Source: Diplosphaera chodatii
Lineage: Eukaryota > Chlorophyta > Trebouxiophyceae > Prasiolales > Stichococcaceae
Length of the DNA: 64,000 nt
Reading direction: 5' to 3'
Assembly (NCBI GenBank): GCA_032358165.1
Contig: JAALGY010000033.1
Coordinates: forward strand, 1,116,001-1,180,000
The position numbers and the translations under genes are program-made. Below the pieces are notes generated by a model, which searched no databases, was not told the DNA's origin, and saw nothing but the letters and a program-made list of their open reading frames with translations. Below, piece after piece: positions 21,501 through 32,740 of this stretch. Position 1 is the first letter of the stretch. Each line of letters starts with the position of its first letter.

Positions 21501-24224
21501 GCAGCCCGGCAGACAGGCGCAGGAGCAGGCGGCGTGGGCGCCCCCGCAGCCGCAGCCGCAGCCGCAGCCGAGATCGCAGTGCCAACAGGCGGCGGAAAAG
21601 CAGGAGCCGCAGACGTGAGGATCGCAGCCGGAGCCGCAGCCCTGCGGCCAGCGATCGGAAGCGTCCGCCACGCGCCAGAAGCTCCAGCTTGCATCGCAGC
21701 CGCCAGTCCTCGGGCGACAATGTGGTGCATGAGCACTCGCTACCAGTCGCAGCAGTCACCGCAGCACAGAGCCACCGCAGCAGTGGCGGCAGTGGGCCCG
21801 TGAGTAGTGCCAGCGCCTCACGGTCTGCCAGCATCGTGGCCGACACCACTGTCGTCGTGCAGTCTGCAGACTCCGCGGGCCAGGACGCACCGACCAGCGT
21901 CGCACAGGCTGCCACCGTCTGCCAGGACGCGGCGGCTGCAGCGCCTGGGGAGGCTGCGTCTGCGCCGCCACAGCAGGCGCCAGCAGAGGGCCCCGCGCAG
22001 GACGCGGGGTCCCCCACAGCAGCAGCATCTGCGGCGCCGGCCCCCCTTGCAGCCGGACCAGCAGTGGCTACCCGGCCGCAGGCTTTGCCGCCACCGACTG
22101 CAGCTCCCGCACCGGGGGCGTTGCCACAGACCCCTGCAGCCGATGAGGCAGCTGCAGCACCACCTGCTGCCCAGCTACCTACAAGTGCAGAGCTGCCCGC
22201 AATGCCAGATTTTGATGCCGATCAGGCTGCGCTGCCTCAGCTGCCAGATCTGAAGTTTCCATCAGGTGCTGCGTCGCCGCCTCTGCTTGCCCGCAAGAGC
22301 TCAGGGCTGTCAATGGGACATGGACATGTCGCTTGGGCTTGGAGTCGTTCAACATGAGCAGTTGCTGTGCTGCAGGTGAGGCGGCGCCGGCAGCGCCTGA
22401 TGCTGGGGCGCCGTGGGACGAGTACACCGAGGACTACCTGTGGGAGATGGGCCAGGTGGTGCATGACGAGGCAGCCAGTGTTCCCCTGCAGGTCAGCGAG
22501 CGGCGAACCTTGTAGAAGGCAGGAAGATGTCAATGCTCACAGCAACACCCCTCACGTTGTTCAAGTGCCAGTCTTCGTGGTGGTGCACGACACGTTGCAT
22601 GTCGTCATGCACATCCCACTTTTGCAGACCAGCAGTGGTGTGCACACGTGACAGGTCTGGCCGCCTGGGGGCGCTGCTGACGGGGCGCCTCTGCCGCAGC
22701 ACACCCTCCGCTGGCAGATGTCATCGCAGCAGGTCGAGAGCGTGGCTGCCGACATGGTGCGCTGGGGCGGCGCAGCAACCGCCCGCGCTGCAGCAGCCTT
22801 GGACAACCACGCAGGTGCTTCACACAGAGGAACCCGAAGCATGGCGAGCATCCCCGCTGGAACTTGGGTCGTGCCTGGTCATGCAGGATGTCAGACCTTG
22901 TTCTGAACAAGCCTGACGCTTGGCAACCGACAGGCAATACCTACATGCATTTACCCAAACCGAGGCAGTTATCCATATGCAACCTGTGGTGCAGGCTGCG
23001 AGCTGACAGGGGAGCGTTTCGGCTGCCTGGGTCTAGGCCTGGAAGTGTACCAAGGCGATTGCGGCCTCGCACACCAGATGGAGCTGACCATCAGCACCCT
23101 CGTGGACATCAGCAGCCCAGGTGAGGACCGAAAACAGCAGCGCACGGCGTTTGAGGACTGGTGCTTCCGCAGGCCTGCGCAAGTCAAGGCACTGTGCTCC
23201 AGCAATCGGGGTCAGGTTCAACCCTGCAGTCTTGCCCAGCATGTGGTGCGTGTTGTGCAGGCGCCTGGCGGGCGATCCGCAGCGGCTGGGATGGGCACGT
23301 GCTGGTGGTGGCGGCGGCCGACGGCAGCGCGGATGCAGCAGGCGCCGGCCAGTCCAGGGCGCTGACGCCGGCGCAGCGGGCCTTTGCAGCCACCAAGCGC
23401 TGGGTCCGGCTGACGAGTCCGCTCAGGTCCGCCTGCTGCTCCGGCTCAGGCGTGATCAGCACCAACGCCAGTGTGGCAGTGCGCCGACTGCAATGCATGC
23501 ATGCCACGCTGCACATCGCGGTGAGGTGTGTGCAAGCAGCTCGAGCGCTCGGTCCGTGGTTGCAAAACTGACCGAGCGCTGTTTGACGGCTGCTAAGCTG
23601 ACTCTCTGGGCGCTCGTTGCCGCAGGAAGAAGGGCACCAAGCGTGCGGCGTCGGTGCGCTTCTGTGTGTCGGTGGACGGGGTGCTCACCTGCCTCCGGCT
23701 GCTCCTGCTGCCAGAGGACTCGGAGCTCGCCAGCAGCGCCAGGGCTCTCCTGCCTCGGGTACACTCTTGCTGCGTCATCGCTCAGGCGCCAACAGCTGTC
23801 TGCCAAGCCAGCGTGGTCAGCAGGACTGACCGGACTCTACCCGCTGCGCAGGATCAGCAGGCCCTGCTGGAGGCGCAGCTGGCCGGGCACAAGCGGCGCT
23901 GCCTGATTGGGCTGCTGGTGGTGGAGGCCAGCCCTGGCGTGGGCGACGCCCCCGCCCGCAGCGGCACGCCCTTCAGCAGCGCCTTTGCAACCGCGCCAGT
24001 GCCTGCCGCAGACGCTGACCCCGCACCTGCTGCCGCCGCCCTGGACGGCGCTGCAGCTGCGGGACACGCAGGACAACCCGCCGCCAGCGGCGTCGCGGAT
24101 GCCTCTGCAGCAGCTGCGGTGAATCCATCACCGCCTGCTGCTGCGGCACCAGCAGTCCCGTGTCCGCCAGCGCACGCATCTCAGGACCTGCTGCAGCGCC
24201 CCAGCCCGGCAGCTGTGCCGCCGC

Positions 24225-24273
<49 letters not shown>

Positions 24274-26653
24274 TGACCAGCAGGGAGCGCAACAGCAAAC
24301 TGCTGCGAAAGCAGCTACTGTCGCCAGCGAGGCGCCAGACCCGGCACCAGGAAGCAGCGTGCACGCAGCGGCGCCGTCTCAGTGCCATGAGGCGGCGACG
24401 GCCGTGCTGCCCAGCAGCCCGGTCGATGCGCTGGACACGGGGGGCGGGGGGGCAGACCCCCAGCGCAGCAGCCGCCGGCACACCAGGCGGTCCAAACACC
24501 GCCGCCGGAAGCCCAGCAGGGCCAAGTCAGACGGCAACAGGTCTGAGGCGCGCAGCGTGGAGCCGCACGGTGCGGAGGAGCCAGCCACCACCAGCGAGCA
24601 GCAGCCTCCAACGAAACAGAGGCGACGGGACCAGCAGCAAACGCCAGGCATGCAGCTCGATGTTGGGGACCCGCGCCGCGCGGCAGCTGCGCGACAGCCG
24701 TCGCCAGTGCCCGCGGACCCTGACGCAGCGGCTCTGCATCCACCATCGACGCTAAGGGTGACAGCGCAACGACAGTATCATCACCAGAAGACAGACTTGC
24801 AGCCAGCGGGCACAACAGCAAGGGGACATGTGTAAGGCATCTCACATCTGTACCGCAGGTGCCCGCAGCGGCGGCAGTGCGGCCATGTTCACCTCTGGGG
24901 CCCGAGTCAGCTGCAGCTGCCGTAGAGGTTTGGCCTCGGGAGGCGCTACCATGTTTTTTGAAGGTAGACTCGGCAACAGCCACCACTGGACTTGCGCCTC
25001 CACAGCTGCCCTCAACAGGCAAGGCCAAGGAATCAGCAGCCGTGCCTACGCAGCCACTATCAACAAGCAGGTCAGCAACTCCTCCTGCGCAGCCAACGCT
25101 CACAGGCAGGATCAAGGAGTCATCAAGCGCGCCCCTGCGGGCACTGCGGACTGGCAGACCCAACGAGTCAGCAAGTGTGCCTCTGCAGCCACCGCCAACA
25201 GGCGGGACCAACTGGTCGGCAGTGCCGCCGTGGCAGCCGCACTTGGGGCAGAGGCTTGGACAAGCGGCAACAGCACCTCACGCCCCTCCAGATTCTACCA
25301 AATGGCCGCGCAGCAGCAGCAGCAGCAGACGTTCGCCTGGCAGGGATGATCATGCTCCTTCGGACAAACCACGCCGGCCGCATAACAGCAGCAGCAGAAG
25401 CAAAGCTGGCAGCGATGGTGATGCACGACCGTCCAGCAGCCGCAGGCCTGATGTGTACGTGCCGCCCGACTGCCGGAATGTGCCGCTGCCATTCCGCAAC
25501 CTGCTCCTGGAGGTGGAGGAATCGCTTGTGGAGGAGCTCCAGGTACTCAGCAGCCACCACATCATGTGCCCCATGACACAGCCGCGGGTGGCTCACATGT
25601 GCAGCCATCGCTTCGTTGCAGCTTGTGTTTTTGCCGTGCAGCATGGAAAGTGGCAGGGAATACAATCCCTGGACCCCGCAAAAACCCTGCCGGCAGACAT
25701 GATCCACGAGGTCCTGGACAACCCCCGCCTGCCCGACTCACTGCGAGGTGCGCAACAGCACCTTGGGGGTTTGGCATCCACTGAAGAAGCACCAGTGTGT
25801 GACGTTGTCCTGTCACACTGGGCCACCGAATACTTGCATGGCCAGAGATCAGCAGCGGGCGTCCCCACTGTTCGTGTGCTGCATGAGCGCAGGTCTGGCA
25901 GCACTGCTGCGGGGCTCACCAGCGCGCAAGCGGCTGTTCGAGGTGACGTCTGACAACTGGCGGGCGCGAATCACGCCCGATGCACTCCGCATCATCAGGG
26001 TCAAGCGGGCGGTGCTCGACATCCTGCTCAGGAGCCCTGCACAGTACCTCCCGGTGAGGCATGGTCCCTTGCTGCACACGCCAACTTTGCAGCCGATGTG
26101 AACCTTGCAGCACAGTCTTGACTGGTGGCAGCGTGCGACAACCAGATGTGGGCACGACAGCTGGCGGCGCCGTGCCGTCCTTCTTCATGCACATCTGCTG
26201 TGCAGGGGCGGCTGCTGCATGGTGATCTCCGGTGCAAGGCGTCAGCAGTGTATGAGGCTGTGCGGCACCTTCTATCTGAAGACACTGCGGTGAGGGCACC
26301 CCGTGAAGGATCCTGCAACTGACACCGCCAATGGCGGCCAAGCTAGCCGCAGCAAGCCTGTTCCAGCTGATGCGATTGGTTGAGCGCCATGTACTGCGCT
26401 GTCAGCGATGGTGATGCTCACGTATAGCCCCCATGAGTGCACAGGAAGACAGCTTTGTCGAGCGGCTGAAGTCAGACCTTGCAGAGCATGCGGAGATCTG
26501 GACCCAGAACCGCACCAGAAACACTGTGATTGAAGCCCGGCCGCCGCCCAGGGACGTGTGCAAAGTGCGCTGCCCTTCCACTTCATCTTTGTGCAGTACT
26601 TCCCGCAATGCAGTCGGGCAAATGGCTGCATCGTGGTCATGGCATCATGGTGA
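18519..26653 (+). CDS. Gene B: SR-tract, SPOC-like paralogue of gene A, without PHD fingers
   Basis: Second tandem copy. ATG 18519 begins a basic start (GRGRKFRRLSKLAPG). A short intron (18773-18850) joins it to a long disordered exon. The shared module is at 20206-20326, 20442-20557, an exon ending at 20903, and 21087-21203. The Arg/Ser exon is 21346-22265. Exons 22376-22491, 22655-22814, 22995-23120, 23261-23426, 23626-23758 and 23852 onward match gene A one for one. Several lengths equal those of A (116, 117, 160 and 133 nt), with the same phases. The SPOC-like part reads GWDGHVLVV, ASVRFCVSVDG and GLLVVEA. A Pro/Ser run, a basic linker and the conserved PLPFRNLLLEVEESLVEELQ motif (ending 25542) precede C-terminal exons to a TGA at 26651-26653. 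Those last exons are less certain. The function is inferred from gene A. The missing PHD pair suggests it works away from histone tails or through a partner. Confidence 0.7.
24218..24274 (+). repeat. CCG repeat coding a Pro/Ser run in gene B
   Basis: Nineteen codons, almost all CCG, encode PPPSPPPS followed by eleven Pro. It lies in the linker after the SPOC-like region. Gene A has a less regular Pro/Ser stretch at the corresponding place (about 15735-15810). Confidence 0.9.
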
Positions 26654-27404
26654 TGAGGGCAGCGCGTTTGCCGGTCCTGTGACAGCTCATCAATATGGCG
26701 TGTTCAGCATCCTCGCACACCAGCTGTTGCACGCTCAGTATGCTGTCACGACGCACCGCTACCTGCTGAACGTTATATGAATGGCGACTGCAGGGCGACG
26801 TCGTGGCCGCTGCGGTGCAGATTCCAGCAGGCATGCTACGACGTGGTGTGCAGGCGGAGCCACACCCGGCCACGCATGTGTCCATGAGTCGTGAACATAC
26901 ACTACCGGCCAGGGGCTGTTGCCCAGAAGCCGGCCCCTGCTGATGGTGCAATAACTGCTTGAAGTTTGGCAAAACTGTGTACATCTGTGCTTGCCAACTG
27001 CTTTACTATAGTACTGTGCCGTGTCCATGAGGCGGGAATGTGACGGTGCTACATGCTCATGCATGGTTCTGTGCTTTACATGGCGAGTGGCTCTTTGCAA
27101 GGTCGGTTTCGCTTGAAAGGTGGAGCTGCTAGCAGCTGCATTGATCAGACTTACTGCCCTTGCATGTTTCGGGTCTGGCCCATCACCATTGTTGATATCA
27201 ATCATCGAGGAGGTGTCACCCTAATACCTTCCCCTGCTTGCATTATTATAGCAAGGCTGCCTTCAACTTGCTTATCCATCACTCAATAGTGACGCACGTT
27301 TTGGTGTGGTCCAATCTCGGTACGTGCATATTCGGCGTAATTGCTTGAGCATGCAGCTGCTGCAGCTGTGGTAATTTCGGCAGTGTCTTGCACATATTTG
27401 TTGC
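26654..27404 (+). other. Intergenic region between genes B and C
   Basis: About 0.75 kb, visibly more AT-rich than the coding parts. Only short frames. It should hold the 3' UTR of B and the promoter of C. Nothing else was recognised. Confidence 0.4.
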
Positions 27405-30264
27405 ATGATGACCAGATGCAGACTGAACCCCTCATGCAGCATGGACAGCGTTGCCAACAGTTGGGTTGTGGAGGCCTCGCGAAAGTCAGAGTGCCATGTG
27501 CTGTCATCAGATGCAAGCACCCAGCTGACAACCTCATCAGACGGATCTTACAAGCCCACTGACAGCGGTGGCTGTTCGAGCAGCAGCAGCCCCGCACCGC
27601 AAGATGACACCTTGGCAGGCACGAGTGGCAGCTTCGATGCATCAAATGCCGCAGCAGAGCCTGTGCCAAAACAGCAGCAGCTGGCCGCGTCGCCGACGGC
27701 AGGACAGCAGGCAGCCAGACGCCAGGGCTGCCTCTACAACATTGTTGCAGGCAGAAGGCAACCCGAGCTGCCACCGCCTCGGCGTGCAGCCAAGCGCAGT
27801 CGGCCTGCAGCTGTGGGGGACCTGCAGGCAGAGACACCCACTGGCATGCTGCCGGGGGGCATCATCCCCAGGCGCCCTTTGCCGCCGCCGCCGCCTCCAC
27901 GGTTTCAGGATGATGACTCGCACCAAGGAGCGCCCGGGCCTGGCTCGGACTCTGACGGGCGCCGCGCCAAACAGGCAGCGCGACGCGATATTGATGACCC
28001 GTGAGAGTGCTCTGTGGCCTGCTTTGCCATGTGCGATCATGCATCATGAACCGGACGACAGCACTGCGTGGTTGATCTGCTGGCGCCTCTGTTTACCAAC
28101 TGCAGTTATCGCATGGGGTACCGGCGGCGCCCACTCTTGCAGCGCGCTCCCATTCGCCAAGTGCATGCCGGCAGCTGGGAGAGAGCGCCGCCGCAGCCGG
28201 ACGCCTGCACCTGGGACCCACCAACCATGCAAACAGCACGCACGGCAGCGGCTGGAGCCGACAAACGAGCAGCACCACAACTAGATGCCGATCAGCGCCC
28301 ACCCAAGCGGCAACACATTGCAGCAGAAGCAAACGCTACCTCTGCTGATGCAGCCAGGCAGACCCTGCAGGCGCTGCCGGCTGCGCCCCAGAGCGTGCAG
28401 CATACTCGGCAGCGGCGCGGCAGCGGCGGGCGTGCAGTTGCCAGCCAGCTGGGTATGCTGTCAGGCCAGAGTGGTGCCGCAACGAGCAGCCGGCAGCGAG
28501 GCAGCATGCAGCAGCGGCCTGCACACCAGCTGTCCAGCATGGCTTCAGCAGATGCGGATGCAAGAGCAGGCTTACGCACCGGCAGTCAGGCCCAGCATGG
28601 CAGTGTGTGCATGGTGGACCCGCGTGCCAGCATCAGCGGTGCCACCGCAAGCGCTCCCGCTGCCCCGCCGCCCGTGCCGAAACCTGCTGGCCACAAACAA
28701 GCTTTCGGCAGCGAGCATGAGCTGATGGGTCTGATGCGGTGTCACGCTTCGTTTGCAGCCAAGTTCATGGAGGGCTGCTACACGCAGCCGACGTGCAGAG
28801 CTGAGCTGCTGCTGCTGCCGCATGTCGACTTTGCAGCGCCATCAGCAGATGCGCAGGAGTTTCTGGCAACCACCGTCGTGCCTGACGACATGCCACTGGT
28901 AGCACTGCAGCAGCAGGTGATGTGATGGCATAAAACGTGATGTATGTGGACAGGGAGACTGCCAGCACGCAGCATGTGCAGATGAGTTTGCGCCAGCATT
29001 TGCAGCCATCGACTTGCATGTTGACCTGCGACACTGCCGCTGCATAGGATGCACCTAAAGAGGTGGTGGAGCCCACACGCAACAATGTCTGGATGACGTA
29101 CCTGTCGCTGCGGCAGTATGCAGCGCTCTGGCCCCTTCAACAGCAGCTTGAGGCGTGTGAGCATCTTTCCAGTCCATCCCGAGCGCGGCCCACAATCTGT
29201 AGTGGAGTCCTTGTTGGCTGCAGCCCCATGTAGCGTAGGGGCTGACGCAGAAAACTACCACTTGCAGATGGGCTTGTGATATACGAGGGCGCGTTTCTGG
29301 CTGGCGAGGAATTTGGCACCCTGCAGCAGCTGACGGTCGTGACACTCGGCAATGGCAGCCTGAGATTGCAGCACAACTGTCAGGTGCACATCTGATAGCA
29401 TCTTACTAGCAAGTCAAGCCCAACGATGCCAATGATACCCTGATACAGACGACTGTGCCTCAAATGTGCTGACTCTCACTGCACCTGCCTCACACTTTAC
29501 GTGGTGTGTGCAGTCGGGCATCAGTCTGGATCCACCTTTCGATGGCATAGCGGCTGCAAGCAGGGTGGACGACGAGCAGCTGGAGACGCTGCAGATGCGC
29601 AGCTGCGGGCTGCAGCTGAGGCGTGCAGACCTTGCACGCACAGCCACAGCGCTCAACATGGGCTTCAAGTGGGCCAGGTGTCAACCATCTTTCTTGGAAC
29701 AGGCTGGGTGGCGGTACGCAGGTTGCCGCCTCAAGCCATGTTTCTGTGGCAATGTCATGTTCTCAGGTTGAGAACATGTGTTGTGGCAAGTATATTGCAG
29801 GGCGGACGAGTCACAGAGGCCGCAGCGCCTGGCGGCTGTGGTGAGATGCCTCAGGGAGGGCCGTGTGGCTGCCCAGTACTACGATGCTGTGGAGCTGCCA
29901 GAGTCAAACACCGCGCCCACCAGGTGCACCGATCTGTGATGTGTTTGCTTGCGGAAGGTTCCCAAGCTTATGCTGTGCGACGACTTCAGGCAGAAGTCGG
30001 TTCAGGTCCCAGGATCGTCTGATGTCGCATCTGCAATCGCTGGGCAGGGCGGTCACAATATTGAGATGAACCACGCTGCAGGTCGCAGCCGCAGCATGGC
30101 GAACAGCCGTCCAAGCAAATCGGCAGCAGGCGCCACAGCAGCTACCATCGCAGCAGTCACAGGAGCAGCAACAATCGGACCAACAGGAATGATAGCCACA
30201 GCAGCAGGCGCCAGCGCAGTCACAAGAGCAGCGACCGTCACGGCGCCAGGTGAGCTACAGCTGC
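27405..30264 (+). CDS. Gene C: third, shortened paralogue ending near the SR tract
   Basis: From ATG 27405, a Ser/Ala/Gln-rich disordered region (27405-27999) splices in phase to 28102, giving DIDDP then YRMGYRRRPLL, and continues to about 28917. The shared module follows with the same intron phases as A and B: exons 29048-29156 (109 nt, as in A), 29268-29383 (116 nt, as in A and B), 29514-29677, and about 29802-29923. Motifs are YLSLRQYAALWPLQQQL and EGAFLAGEEFG. A short Arg/Ser/His tract (about 30080-30260) ends the recognisable similarity. The SPOC-like and C-terminal parts of A and B are absent, and glycosylasparaginase begins about 0.5 kb later. The true stop is not resolved. One frame continues to 30628 with YEWYDYTRFEVPPF, weakly like B (WDEYTEDY). 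It could be a short functional paralogue or a 3'-truncated copy. Confidence 0.55.
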
Positions 30265-30774
30265 CAGTGAAGCACTGCAGGTGGCAGCTGCAGTTGTGGC
30301 AGGCTGTTTGGTGAGTGTGCAGCGATCTGGCCAGGCGCATACATCGCACTTAAGAAGGTACTCTTCAAGTGTAGCGGTGAGGTTGAGCAGCGTTGCCAGT
30401 GCCAGAGTCAATGTTGTGTCCAGTCAAAAGGGTGCAAGACAGTTTATCATGAGAAATTATGAATGGTACGACTACACGAGATTTGAGGTGCCGCCGTTCT
30501 TGGAGCATGCGGGCCTTGGCCAGGGCGAGATCTCTGCTGGTACTGCACGTGGCTGGGCTTGCAATCGGTCCGATCGGCATTCGCCGGAGGCAGCCTGCAT
30601 TATGCATTATGTTATATGCAGAATTTAGCCAAGCAACTGATCACCTGCAGACACTGCAGAGCCTGTTTACAAGGACGTGCTCAGCACTCAAGCGTGCCTC
30701 CTGGCTCGATCAAACCTGTACCCAAAATCAAGTGGCCCTGTTTCGTGATCTAGTCGATCTGCAGCTGGTTATTA

Positions 30775-32451
30775 ATGAGTTTGCCTACTTCGGCTGCGCG
30801 TGCGTTAGCTTGTGCGACCACGGCAATGCTGCTCGCAAGCACGCTACTCTCAGCAGGTGGCGCCACTGCAGCATTGCCAATTGTTGCCAACACGTGGGCG
30901 TTCACGAACGCAACGGAGGCTGCCTGGAGGGTGCTGCACGAGCACGGAGGGGCTGGTGTGGCAGCGCTGAGAGCCGTGGAGGAGGTGCTCCGACTGTATG
31001 TCGCAGAACGCTGGCTGCGTCACCCTCCGCAAACATGCAGGTCCATCCATCCTTAACGGATTACCTGCAGGGCTGCGCTGTGTGCGAAGAGCAGCAGTGC
31101 GACTTCACTGTGGGATACGGAGGCTCGCCTGACGAGGCAGGTCACACCACATTGGACGCCATGATCATGGACGGGGTGAGCTATGTCAGGCTGCACACAC
31201 AGCATGGCCATCTGCAGACTGCTTGGAAACGCTGTACACCGTCTTGCTGGTCGAGGCAGAGCACCCTGCAGGGTTCGATGGCCGCAGGGGCAGTGGCGGC
31301 GCTGCAGGCCACCAGGCAGGCGGTCACAGCAGCTCGCCTGGTGATGCAGCACAGCAGCCACACGCTGCTCGCCGGGCCGGCAGCGGATGCATTTGCGCAG
31401 GAGATGGGCTTGCAGGAGGCAAACCTGTCAACGCCCCACTCTACAGCACAGCACCACAGCTGGTAAGTGGACAGGCTGCCAGCTCCTGCTGTATGTGTGG
31501 TCAACTGCATTATTGGATGTCACCGCTCGGCCCTGTATGCGACAACATGAGTGCGGTCTTGCAGGCGGAGAAGCCGCTGTCAGCCGAACTTCCGGCAAGA
31601 TGTGGTGCCTGATCCTACCACCTCCTGTGGTCCATATCGGCCTGCAGCCCCCGGCAGCAGAAGTGCAGCCGCCGCACGAGCGTGCAGCCAGCATGTACGG
31701 CGAGACAACCATGACACAATTGCCATGATCGCCATTGATGCTGCCGGCAACATCGTGGCAGGCGCCAGCAGCAATGGCGCCAGCCACAAGGCGTGTTCTT
31801 TTTCCTGGCTCTGCTGCTGGCTGCTTCATGGCTGGCCTCCAACTGACGGTTTGCACCAGACAGGCTCAATCGACGGTGGTGACTGGTGACACCTATCCGC
31901 TACTTTTCAGGTGCCAGGCAGGGTAGGCGACGCAGCAGTGCCGGGAGGTGGCGCATATGCTGACAGCGAAGTGGGTGCATGTGGCTCCACAGGCGATGGC
32001 GACATCCACCTGCGGTTCCTGCCATGCTACCACGTGCGCTGTGTGAGTTTTTGCGAGTGGTGTGGGATACTTGCATCGTCCTGCATGGCTCACCCGCTCT
32101 TTCCAGCCTGATACGGGCTGAGCACTGTGTCGTGTAAGAAGCTGTATATGGGATGCAAGGCACCCGCATCCCTGGTGTTCTCAGGTGGTGGAGGGCATGC
32201 GGCATGGGCTGAGCCCACAGGCGGCGGCGGAGGCGGCGGTGCGGCGGATGGTGCGCAAGTACCCTGCGTATGTTGGCGCCCTGCTGGCGGTGGACCGGAC
32301 AGGTCGCCACGCTGCGGCGTGCCATGGCTGGACGTTCACATACGCTGTGCGGTCAGCAGGCATGACTGCAGCACAGGTGTACACGGTCGACAGCTTGGAG
32401 GGCGCTGTTGATGTGGCAGGGGTGCCCAGTGGTCTTGACCTGGCGGCCTAA
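30775..32451 (+). CDS. AGA: N4-(beta-N-acetylglucosaminyl)-L-asparaginase (glycosylasparaginase)
   Basis: Ntn-hydrolase that cleaves the GlcNAc-Asn bond when N-glycoproteins are degraded in lysosome or vacuole. Six exons (30775-30984, 31071-31175, 31272-31462, 31565-31790, 31911-32033, 32185-32451) total 1122 nt, giving 373 residues, close to known enzymes. The N-terminus is a signal peptide ([16 protein letters not shown]). Family landmarks are [63 protein letters not shown], the self-cleavage and nucleophile motif DNHDTIAM (Thr codon 31716-31718, start of the mature beta chain), [16 protein letters not shown] and [11 protein letters not shown]. All exons join in phase. The fourth intron (31791-31910) has a GC rather than GT donor (CACAAG/gcgtgt); no GT site nearby keeps the frame. 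The start was chosen as the ATG that opens the signal peptide. The gene converges on INCENP, leaving under 300 bases between the stop codons. Confidence 0.93.
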
Positions 32452-32740
32452 CAGCTCCCCCACCGCCACAGGGGCATCGTCTGAATGTGTACGAGTATGT
32501 TGCCTTGGTTGCAACAGCAATTGGTACAGTACACCCGACGAACCCCCAAGCTGAAGACCAGGCACAAATCAGTGCAACCACTGCCCCACGTTCCGACCTT
32601 GGTATCTCTGGGCAAGTCGAGCGATGTGAGAGCAAACTGTCTGTGATGGTCAAACCAGTGCAACAACATCTGGAGGTGCAAGCCATGGTGGAATGGGCTT
32701 CCATGTGCTTTGCGCCACTGCATTCCCCTGAGCAATACAA

